Source: Owenia fusiformis
Taxonomy: Eukaryota; Annelida; Polychaeta; Sabellida; Oweniidae
DNA length: 64,000 nucleotides
NCBI GenBank assembly: GCA_903813345.2
Contig: CAIIXF020000004.1
Span: 23,189,985 to 23,253,984 of the forward strand
Direction: 5' to 3'
The notes below the pieces were generated by a model that worked only from the letters and a program-made list of their open reading frames with translations, did not search any database and was not told the origin of the DNA. The position numbers were made by a program, and so were the translations under genes. Shown in pieces: positions 36,328 to 48,200 of this stretch (within the stretch, counting starts at the first letter, position 1; every line of letters begins with the position of its first letter).

Positions 36328-36708
36328 GGTGATTTCTGAAAGTAGACCAACAATATGCTTTATTTTATATTAGTAACGGAGTGTCAACGTACGAGCTTGA
36401 TATATTTCCATTATGAATTTCTTTAGTTAGCTAGTTAAAAATAAGGTTAATGAAAATAGAGTCTGTGCTGTGACCATCCTAGTGTTATTCTTAACGGTTT
36501 ATATAATCTAGGATGACGTCACGTATCTCACAAAATTAACTCACGATACACCAAATGCAGGTTCAATGGAATTCATGTTTAATAGCTGATTGAACTCTTA
36601 AATACTTATAAAAACATTGCAACGTATTCAGATTATCGTATATCATTGTTAACGACATAACATTTTAACAGCATGCTTTCTAATATTCTTATATAAAAAA
36701 TACCTTAC

Positions 36709-36855
36709 CTCAACGTCGGTGTCGATCTATAACAGGTAATGCAACCAGTTCTTTTAGTGATACTGTTTAACTATGTGTTGGATACCAACTGGTTTTATTG
36801 AATTTTGCTCGCACTTAGTTTCTTGTAAAAGGGCGATGTTCCTATGCAGTCATTG
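36709..36855 (-). other. Probable 5' UTR exon of the YHYH gene
   Basis: On the minus strand, GTTGAG|GTAAGG at 36709 is a strong donor, matched by the TACTTTCAG acceptor directly before 36335 in the coding exon. The upstream limit is set by a TATA box about 30 bases earlier and is approximate. Confidence 0.5.
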
Positions 36856-36880
36856 ATTTTGTCGCTCTGAGTCTGTATTT

Positions 36881-36890
36881 CTTTTATACT
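36881..36890 (-). promoter_or_regulatory. TATA box of the YHYH gene
   Basis: AGTATAAAAG on the minus strand, about 25-30 bases before the inferred start of the 5' UTR exon. A CRE-like TGACGTCA palindrome also occurs at about 36514-36521 in the first intron. Confidence 0.5.
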
Positions 36891-36899
36891 AGCGGTAAG

Positions 36900-39210
36900 C
36901 ACCCTATTGTTGATGTGATTCATTCATGTTCAATCGTCGGACGCGGGATGAATCAAGTCACGATGATGGCCCAAATAAGCTCAACGCAAATGAAGGGCGC
37001 CTAGAGCGAAGGCCAATGTTTACTAAATATTTGTTTTGACAGTCAATAAAAAATATATGTCAACAGTAGCATGGTCGGGTTGAGAAGCTGATAAAAGTTT
37101 ATTTCTTGATACTTTTTTTCTTAATTTACAAATATTTCCATTGGATTCATATAAGCTCAATTTGCATGCAGTTTGATGATATTGTCCACGTGCAAAGTGA
37201 GATATAATATTTCAACCTGAAAAGGGTCAAGGTCAAGCGTCGTTCTATCTTGAAATTTATAGATCGATGGTTTCCCCCATCACATATTTTTCTGTCCATT
37301 TCACCTACTTTAGTTTCATTTACTTTCTAATTCAAACAATATATATAGCAGCATTCAATTAACATTTCTGGATCGGAATTATTCAAATAATTGATTGTGG
37401 AACAAAAAGCTGGCGGAACAACAAAAAATATGCAACAAAAACCGGGAGAACTGTGTTAAATTTGTAAAGGTACACGAAAAAATTGACGAAAGAATCAAAA
37501 ATTGCGAAGAGACAAAGGCGATACCTGCGTACAATGAAGGACCATTTCCCTGAATCCCTAAACATATAGTCTAATATATAAATAGCGTTATTCAATAAGA
37601 GTGTACTTTAGAACTATCGATCGCGATAAGTTTAGTTTACTGTTTTATGAGAGCAATAAAAGTTCTTACAAGTAGTGTATGAAGTTGACTGTTATTCACA
37701 CGTTAGAACACACAATATGAAACGAACATAAAACTACAAATAGATTAATTATTTCGTACAGCGTAAAAACGTTCAAAATACTCCCTTTTGAATTATTTGT
37801 GAGGAGAACGCAAAGTTAGTTGTTACATGCAATGTCAATTCGAATAGTTTATATAAACACTGTTTCACAACTAGTTACTTTGACGGAACTTCCTGGATAC
37901 AAAAAACTCATAACCAGGAATTTCATCCATTGTGTTACATTGGCATTCAGCCAAAGTAACTAGTTGCTGTGGAACAGTGGTATACGAGTTGAGCAGTATT
38001 ACACACTTTAATTGTAAAATCCATGCACATATTGACTAAAATTGTACCTGAGGTCTCTTTTATTAAAGCTACGGATTCTATGTTTTTTCTGTGAAATGGA
38101 TCACACGTTTAGGTAGAACTCTCTTTACGTTTTGGTCAGAGACATATAAAACATGCATGTCTCTGGTTTTGGTCCATCGAGATGCATGTTAAATTGACAA
38201 CGTTTAACTTGGAATTTCTAAAATCTCATTCGGTTTCAAAATCGGTTTTCAAAGAATATCAATGAAAAAAGCAACATCTCACATTTCTGTCAAAAAATAT
38301 TCGACGAAAATCAAAACGTCTACTCTCTTATATAGATGGAGTTTTAAAACGTCATCATATTTGTGGGTATAAGACTATAATCTGTGCATTAAATGTCTAC
38401 AAATTAGAGTATTTTATTTAAAGATGGTGCTATGGTTTACCATTAAAGTCCCCAAACAAGTTTTTAATGGAACTACTTTCATCATATCACGAAATAAACT
38501 AGCTGAGTAAGGATAGTACAATCTTATAATTGTTTGCCTTTAACCGAAACCATGGGTTTGAAGAGAGACAATATATGTAACCATAGCAACATACTTTCAC
38601 CAATCAGAAAGGATTATTAATGATTAAACACGGGATTGAGTGCTTTGTATGTGGAATATATCATGAGTTTATTGTAGCTCATCTTTAACCAAGACTGTAG
38701 GTCCAACCGGTTTCAATGCATTACTTCGGCCCTTGCTCTGTATGTAACATGGTTTTGATTAATACGATAATAAAAACCTTTAAACCTAAAACCAGTTCCA
38801 ATACGGTTGTTCACTTGAAAAGAGAGCGTTCTCCCATTCAATGTTTTTTCTCATTTTACAGTATGCACCATTGTATCATATTTGAGGAATAAAGGCCGAC
38901 ATTGTTTTGCCTTTGGCGCACTATATAACCGAAAATCGGATTCTGTTCATTGTAAATGTCTTTAGCAATGGCCAAAATAAAATTTGAAGTCATAATGTTC
39001 CATAAATGTTCCATAATTCATTTATGAATTTTCCATCCGTTGTAAAATATAAAGAATGATTATATACATGTATACTAATTTCAGAAAGTGATATATAATG
39101 CCAAACTATGTGTGTATAATGTTGCCATCACTCTCGAGACTATTGTTGAAAATCTACGTCTTTTTGAGTTCATTAATGCTGTTATTCCTCAGGGGTCTTT
39201 TTGCGAAATA
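36900..39210. other. Intergenic with one small MITE
   Basis: No coding sequence recognised apart from the element at 37856-37981. Confidence 0.45.
37856..37981. mobile_element. Palindromic MITE (family C), about 125 bp
   Basis: CACTGTTTCACAACTAGTTA at the left pairs with TAACTAGTTGCTGTGGAACAGTG at the right (one inserted triplet), with CTTTGACGG against a CATTCAGCCAAAG right part. A longer relative lies at 51095-51588. Confidence 0.7.
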
Positions 39211-39216
39211 TTTATT
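39211..39216 (-). terminator. Polyadenylation signal of the SLC28 gene
   Basis: AATAAA on the minus strand about 30 bases beyond the TAA stop at 39245-39247, supporting the short last exon. Confidence 0.55.
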
Positions 39217-39244
39217 GTATCCAAAAGATTAGTTAATACTTAAA

Positions 39245-42200
39245 TTAAATGTCGGATTCTTGGTACAGCACTCCTGAAAATAGAAAATAGTCATCGTGTA
39301 TTCATTTGAGATTTTAGAATAAACCAATTTTTGTTATGCTGTCTGTTTATAATAGTAAGGGGATATTGAGCTCTTTCTCGGGAAAACGACTAGCACGTTC
39401 TGTACAGGCTCTCAGTCTCTTGCTGTTAAGTTCATAATATTTTGCAAGGGATTTTAGTGAACTAAGTCAAAAAGTCGTGTTTTTGTGTAATTGAAACATT
39501 AATCGAAACGGGACTTTAAATCAACAAAATAGGCATGTTCCATATTCTAATTTCCAGAATGTATCAAAATCGTCTGAACTTCAGATGAAATAGTAATACG
39601 TTATTTAAACAATAGTATTACTATCATTACGTATGGCTACTGCGCCTTACAAGTATACTCCTCTCCATAAGTTTGACAGCTTTCTTTTGGATAACTTATC
39701 AAATACTATTTTTGCAGTTATATGTTATTCAAACAAATCATCAAATTTGCTATAAATTTCCGAACTGCAGTAATCAAAGAACAAAATTAAGATCCATACA
39801 TCGACATGCTTTGATATTAGCTTTCTAATAAATATTCCGGTTTCCAAACTATTGAGGGATCACTGGCGGATTAGGGGGCCCAAAAAAAATTTGGGCCAAA
39901 AAAGGCCTCCAAGCCCGAAAAAGTGGACCTTTTTGGTCATTACTGGGCCTTTTAAGGCCTTATTTTTTAATTTCAGGTCAAATTTTGAAGAAAATGGGCC
40001 TCAAAGTCCTAAATTTTTTTCCGCGCAAGAGCGAACGTTTTTTCTCTGACTTCAAATTTGGGCCCCCCCCCCCCTTGTTGGTTCCCAGATCCGCCCCTGG
40101 GGATGGTATGAAAGTGTGATTTTGTTACCTGCGACGGAAGCAGTCATCAAACATGCAAGACATGCAGCCACAAACGAACTAAGCGCAATCTTTGAAATGT
40201 CCTCTGGAATTAAAATATCAATTACTGTTAGACTGTGTGTTAATTAATACATAACATACGGACGCAATAATGCATTGTTTTTGAAGCTCTCAAAATCGCA
40301 GATTCCCAATTTTGATGTAAGCACATGATGAGTGAATAAGGGTTAACACCTGATAGAGGAGTATCTATATTGCTTTGAAATCTCGCTAATTCTCGTTTTT
40401 CGTGAGATGTGCATATCAAACCTCCAATGACTTACTTTTCCTTCTTTGAATTCAGTAAACCTTTTTCTACAATAATAACTTGGATTTATAATAACTTAGA
40501 TTTATACAGTTATGTCATCTTAATAATTTTCCATGACTTTTTAAAAAAACTTGGGCCAAATTTCCATTGATGCAATGCTGAAATTCTTTAAAAACTTTGG
40601 CGGATAGAAAACGCATCCTAGATTGTGAGCAAGTGGCGTACATAATTGTGCTTAAATACCTTAACATCGAACAAAGTAAATTTCGTGTATCTCATAGGAA
40701 TTTAGATATCGAACACTACATGAGCAACAAATTTTCAGATTTTCTGACCTTTCCTTCTGGGTGCAAGAGATCCCACGGTTGCTATGTTAATTGCCAAACC
40801 AGTGATACTTGCCATGTTACAAATGGCGTAGGTTCCCAAAATCTCAGAACGAGGCTACAATGAGATAGATACACAAAGGGATAAAATTATAAAAAGAAAT
40901 AAGGGAGAGGTTAGACTGACAAAATTATATAGAGTCTTAATGAGTAAAAAGTGTAATATCTTGACAGCAATATTTTCAAAAATTGTCATATTTTTCGATA
41001 GACAATCCTAATTTCAGAGAAATATGATCAATCAACAAAAGGTATTGAAGATTTCAATTTAAAGATGTAGAAATTTCCAAATGTATTTGAAGTGAAAGTC
41101 CACTTAAAATCATGAGACTGTCCTGATAGAATTCAAAGGGACTTGTCTTTTGATAAATAGGCACGACTTGGAAAGAGAGCAAACAATGTCATTTTATCGC
41201 AACTTGCTTTGAACCCATCGTTTCCTTAAAGTATTCAATATACTGTACAATTTATATTGACTTTTGTAGAATTCAATTGACCATGTAATCAGACCAGGTA
41301 TCGGTTTACAGTAAAGGGACTCAATTCCTACAGTCTACAAGATTGAGCAATCTATAAATCAAAATTACACATACGCTAAGATAGGGCTCTTTACCCTCAA
41401 TGCGATTTTTAATTAAGTCAGATATTTTCACAAACGCGACCAGGCCACTGAGGATCGTTGACGTGCCTAGGATGTTCCCAACTTCGACGACATCCGGAAC
41501 GTCAACTCCAATCATAAGCGCCAACGGACTGAACAAATATGCACAGATTGTCTGCAAAAAATAAAAGTGCAAAATCAGGGAATCCCTTTCAAAGCGTGGT
41601 CAGTTTTATGACTCGAATCTATTCCACGAGGTCAATCTCTTTTTTAAAAAGCATCTTATATTCACAATTGAAAATAACTACACTCAGAGGAAGTGTAAGT
41701 TGCCACTCGTTATTTTTTGTGATTGAAGTTCCTTACATAATTTCGCGGCTTATCACCCCATTTCCTGATTTTGAGAGAATGTGTTTTGAGGAACAATAAA
41801 AGGTCAGTGAGGCAATTTAGAAGGTGGTGTCAAATTGCTATAGAAGTTGATTTTGAACTGTAAAGTATATGCACAACTTCAAAATCACCAACAAGTCGCC
41901 GGAGTGACATTCTACATTTCCTCCAAGCTAGATTACAATGCCCATATGTGATCCGAGGGAGAATTAAAAAACAGCGAATCATGACTCCAAAGTGCAACAA
42001 CCTACCTCAAAATTGAGACCTTCGATTCCAATTCTGCCCCCCGTCCATTTCATAGCCTCGTTTAAGAATTGGCGCATGGCTACGAATCCTATGAGGGTTG
42101 CAACGATTTGACCAAGCAAACGTGGTATGCGACCAACGGCAATTATAATCGCATGGAGCAAATTTTGTACCTCTCTGTAATGACAAAAACATGTTTTGGA

Positions 42201-45200
42201 GGATACAATTGTTAGATACGTGGTTTTGTATAACGAGAGACTGGTTATAGTTTTTGATGCTGCATTGTTTATATGATATGAAGTCGACCAACATGGCCAT
42301 TATTAAAGGTATCTTGTGACGCAACGCTTGAAACAATTAAGTTTATTTTCCATGATAACTGCTACGCAATACAAGTTTGATAAAACATCCCAAACATTCA
42401 TATGTTCTTGACTGAAAGAGAACTGCAATTTTAGGCGATGAATTTAGAGGGTATACCTTCTTTCATAATACAAACGAGTTTTTAGTTATAATTCTAGTTA
42501 GAAAATTGTACCGGATAACATTTCCTTTGATCGTACACTCCGCTCTATAATTGTGGAAATCACAACTCCTTCAATAGACTGTGTGTTAAAAGTTCATTAG
42601 AACAGAAATACCAAACCTATCACAAATACAAGTGGGAAAAATAAACAGTTTTTAGCAGTTAGCACCTTATCCAATGGATAGTCGGCATTGTCAAACTCTT
42701 AATGAAATATGTACATCGATGTTTCCCAATGTTTGGAGGGAGGTGTACATGTTGAATTCTGTGTCAACATAGGATCCATACAAGCAAGACATGGTTGCTA
42801 TTTTAGCAGTTAGCAACCTTTCAAATGCTTAGTTGGCATTGTCAAACTCTTAATGAAATATGTACATATGATTAATTGATGTTTCTCAATGTTTGGAGAG
42901 AGGTGTACATGTTGAATTCTGTGTCAACATAGAATCCATACGAGCAAGACATGGTTGCTATTTTAGCAGTTAGCAACCTTTCAAATGCATAGTCGGCATT
43001 GTCAAACTCTTCATGAAATATGTACATATGATTAATTGATGTTTCTCAATGTTTGGAGGGAGGTGTACATGTTGAATTCTGTGTCAACATAGGATCCATA
43101 CGAGCAAGACATGGTTGCTATTTTAGCAGTTAGCAACCTTTCAAATGCATAGTCGGCATTGTCAAACTCTTCATGAAATATGTACATATGATTAATCGAT
43201 GTTTCCCAATGTTTGGAGGGAGGTGCACATGTTGAATTCTGTGTCAACATTGGCACTTTACTAAACCTTGCATTTTGTGTTCATGAGCATCCCATTAGGC
43301 TTATTAGTAATGATTATGTTATTTGTTTTTATTTGTCTGTTCCTTATTAATGGTTTATTATCGGATGACTGTTAGATGTTAATAAATTACTTTCAAAAAT
43401 ATACTAAACAATACAATTAGACAAACAGAGTATCTTATGCATTTCTAGGGATTAGGTATAGTAGAGTGATTGGGCTCCGAGAAAGACATGGCACAAATAA
43501 AAATTAATATTATAGTACTATTATACCAGAAGATGGCCGTAAGCTTTATAGGAGATCAATGATTCTACTTTTGCATAATGATGTCATCAACGTACCCATA
43601 TATGGATTATACTTTTATTCGATCTATTTACTCACATCTCTGACATCATAAACTAGTGACTTGTTAACCGAAAATGAACCGTTGCTCATACCGGGGGTTT
43701 ATACATATTATGGTGTATTGGTAACATAACATTATTGCACAAGTTCAAAAATATATTCATAACTTTTTTTAAATTAATGTACTAAAATTTTCCATGGTGT
43801 TGTTTTAAGTTTATGGTAATGATTCCCAAATGGTGTAGCGGGGGGATTATACATTGCTTTTTGTACGTAAGATCATAGATTTAGATAATTGGGACTCGTG
43901 ACCTACATACTTTGAAAGAAAAGAAATTAAGTGCATGTTGTTCCTTTGTTAATTTAATTTGTAATTGACTAATATACTACTCAAAAAGGCTAAGGACCAC
44001 ACGTCTAAGTTCTCAACGCATGTTAAATTGTTGTCTTCTAATAAAAACACCATCTAGATGAATAAAATGCGAAAGAACAAGAAACTATTAACTACGGGAA
44101 AAAAGTTAAGAGAAAATTAAAAAGTGGTGGTGGACCTTAACTTAGTAGTAGTATATTTCACATCAGCAAAGGCCGAGTAAAATTAGCAGGTATTTATGGC
44201 AAATTCGTCACATGATTTGCAAGAAGTTCAATATTTTCCTCGTCTAATCGGTCACTTTTTTTCAAAAACCATCCATTTACATATTATGCTCAGAAAATAC
44301 ATTTTCGTGTACGTACTCTTTGAAGTAACATATTTCCTTTATTGCCTGTATACGTGATCTTTTTGTTTCTGGTCGCAGAAGCTTGGACATTACTAGTGCC
44401 GCAGGTGCAGACATCATAGATGCACCAATCAAACTGCTTCCGGGGACCTATGATAAAAAAAACTATATGCCCGGGATGAATAAGTGAACCGAACGAAAAT
44501 GTAGCAGATAGTCATTACGTTAACGAAAAAGAGGTAAATCATTTTTCATTCCTCTATTTTTTAATTTAGAATGACTTTCACCAATTCCTAAAACTAGATA
44601 CAGTCCTATATAAATACGATTATATTAGTGCTCACTGTGTGATTGGGCCCAAACATATATAATCTTATGTCAATGGGTATAATTGAAAACATATAAAACG
44701 ACAAACTCGACGCATTATGTAGAGCTGACACTAAACCGAACAAACACATGCACGCAATGTCAATCATGGACTATTATCAGGGTATGAGATGAATTCTGTC
44801 ATTCAAATTACCCCAATTGAGATGAACATAGCCATCCCTCCCCCAGATATGGAGGCCAGTCCACACGTCAGTACAACATGAAGCTCCGAAATGGTCATAT
44901 CGTCGAGTAAGGATAGCACTGTCATCGCTGAACCAGTCTAAAAAACAAGGAATATAAAGGATGACACAGAAATTAAAATCATCTTCATGTAGTTTGGAAT
45001 TACTCTCTCGATGATGATGGAGCGTTTTCAAACTTCAGTTTGAATTTATTTTTTGAGAGCAAATGGTAGAAGTAAAATTTGTCTCAAAGTTCGACACATG
45101 TATGAAAAGTACATCATTCTGGTCATACATGTACTTTTACAGAAACAAAAAATAAATTAACCCTCCATTTCCCATTGAAATACATGGGAATGTCGATTTC

Positions 45201-48200
45201 CAAAAATTCATCAAATTTATCATCAATTTTCGACTTATTGTAATTGAGGAAAAAAATTGAAAAAATTTGGAGGTATTGGAAATAAAGTCAAATTATGTTT
45301 TCATCAATAGTATATTAAGTATTTTCATCGCATGTTAAGTAAATAAAAATTCAAACGTAAAGAGGCTTTAACACGTAGTTCAATGGGGGAGCGAGGGTTG
45401 CCAAACTTATGGAGGGGAGTGTATGTCCATAGGACTAGCCAGGTGTGAGGCAAGAGAGGCAAATACCTCACCAAAAAATATGTTTCCCTTGTGTGCTTTG
45501 CCTCCCCTATACCTAATTATTAACCTCATGATGGCTTCGACCCTCTTTGACTTACCGTCCCTAGGAATATGTTAGCGGTAGCCACAAACGCCTCAGCCGG
45601 AACGACGGGTACAACAGCTGCAATGAGGCCACCAATCACCTTAATACATGCCTGCATCACACCAAAATGGTACAATGTAGCGTTCACAGCAGCAAAGAAT
45701 GTGGCTGTTCCAACAATCTGAAATAGATCGAGTGAACATATTGATATGAATGTAATAAAAATGACGGAAGAAGAGACATCCAATTTACACAAAATAAGTT
45801 GGCTTTGTCATCCTCGGTATTAAGAAAAAATGGCTGTCGATTGCTCTTAAATGTCAAGTTCAGAGAGGGAGTCCAGAAAAGTTAGTTTAGTTTAAAGAAT
45901 GGAGTCCTCAACTTGAGTATTCCCAAATTTCCCAGTTGATTTAAGTGAGTTAACTCATGGGAAATAAGGTATGCTGTTGATTACAAAAGTGATTTGCTCA
46001 TTTTCCTGAAATGACTTTGAAAACTACGAAAAAATCTCATTAAAATTTGAGACCCTGTCAACTAGTATGTAGCGTAAGGTAGTGCCAACTAGAGTACAAA
46101 TAATTGTTACAGAACAGAAAAAGATATCCAAGAGAACACAGATCATGACTCATGAGGAAAAAAAAAACCAACTATCCCAAATCCAACGTGAAAGTAACAA
46201 TAGCATATAGCTCTTCCCCGACAATTCAAGTAAGAATGTCACAATCCGAGACCATAACAAGAAGGGAACTTTCATTCATACTAAAATCATTACAATATAT
46301 GTTTAAGAATAAATTTAAAATTGAAAGCCACATATTAATAACATCAAAAAAGTAGATACTAGAAATAATATTCATAAAATAAAGATCTGGAGCAAACAAA
46401 ATCTAGTCTTGAAGTTCATAAGGAGCAGTGCCCCTCCACCCCCCCCCCGCCCACCCCCCACACACAAATCGAACCTGACTGGCCTGTAAGCGTATCAAAG
46501 GGTCGACATCCATTCTCAAAGCAGACGCTCTTAAATCGAGGAAATCAATGCTGAATTGTAAAATCCTCTTTACATGTTTCTATCCAAAGTAAATAAATTG
46601 ATCCTCAAAACCACAACGTTAACTTTATCAAAACAATCTCAAAACAATAGAACATACACTAATACATTAGCTACAGGTGTACATTATTTGCTGATTTGTT
46701 GATTGGAATATTGAATTTCTTAAAGTACATTACAAACACATAAAAATCATCCATGATCGGTCCAATAAACCTTTACTCTGGGAATCATACATGCTTTGTG
46801 TTATGATGTCATTTAGAAGTTTCCCCCAGTTTCAGAACAGAAATATTAACTCAATTTGTGTATCACTTATCTTCAACAACTTCATACAATTTTTCGCAGT
46901 CATAGTGGGCTTTAATATGATATCATAAATCTACCAAACATGCTCTAGTTTCTTTGGTTCACAAAAAGGGGTTTAAAAAAACATGTCATGTTGTTTTAAC
47001 GATGATCTCATTTTTCCTTTTTGCTGACAACCATTGCTTATTGCAAAGTATGTCATCATACATCTAGCCAATACTAATACAGCAAAACAGATGTAGAAAT
47101 ATGATTAACTTAAACCAAGGGGAGGAGATTTCCCAAAGAGTTGATATTGGGTCACGTGGTATCCACGTGATAGGTCCATATAAGACCCCTAGAACCACAA
47201 AGGGATCCAACCGTTATCCGCCATTTTGGATGTCATCTGATAAATGTAGGACCATGGAGGGAAGCAAGGGGGAAGTCCATGATACCAAGTGATACCAAAT
47301 AATTGTGGGAGCTACTCACTTCTGCAATATACCTTAAGTGTCTTCAAGTTGATTCAAAAAGAGCAAGAATGTATTTCCAAGCTCCATAAGGTAAACATCA
47401 GTTTTTTGATAACTTACTTACGCGAAAAATAAAATGATCCGTCCATGACTCTCCAAACACACCAATTAGTCCAGCTCTCGAATACGCGAGAAAACGCGTG
47501 ATTTCTCCAGAAAACGCAGACATTGCATCTGAGCCAGTCTTCCAGCGGAGTAACAGCAAACCGATTAGAAACTGTAGCAGCACACCAGAGTAAACGATGT
47601 CCCATCTTATCTAGATTATTGAATATACATTTAACAAATGTAAACTCTGTTGTAAATTCAATTAACTGTTAATCTTGATAATATAAATACAAAATGAGAA
47701 TATCATATTTCACAAAGTCCTAAATTCAATGAAGGAAGTACATTTCTGTTTGACCACTTACCGAAACTACATGAAGCAACTAACAAATGGAATATGTTAA
47801 TTACATTAATCTAATTCATTCTCAAATATGTGTGTGTCCATTATATATTGTAAACGTTAGCCTTTAAGTTTTTTATTACATTGATTTATTACGAATCCTT
47901 TAATAGTTAAATACTATCAATATTATCAGAAAGGGACCAACTCAGTAATTTTGTCATCTTTCGGTTCAGATATGTTACAGGGTAGATAAAAAAAAGTATA
48001 AGCTTTTGCTAATTTGCTAACACCCCAGTCACATTTCTAACGGCGACCTTGCGGTCTATCATTTCTGCGGCCAGTAACATTTCTACGCTCGCCGTGGAAT
48101 TTCTGCGCTCTCATACTTTTGCAGTCACATTTCCCACGGCAGCCGCACGGTGAACTTTAAATTTCTGTTGATAAATAATACTTTTTCATTTTATTTACAT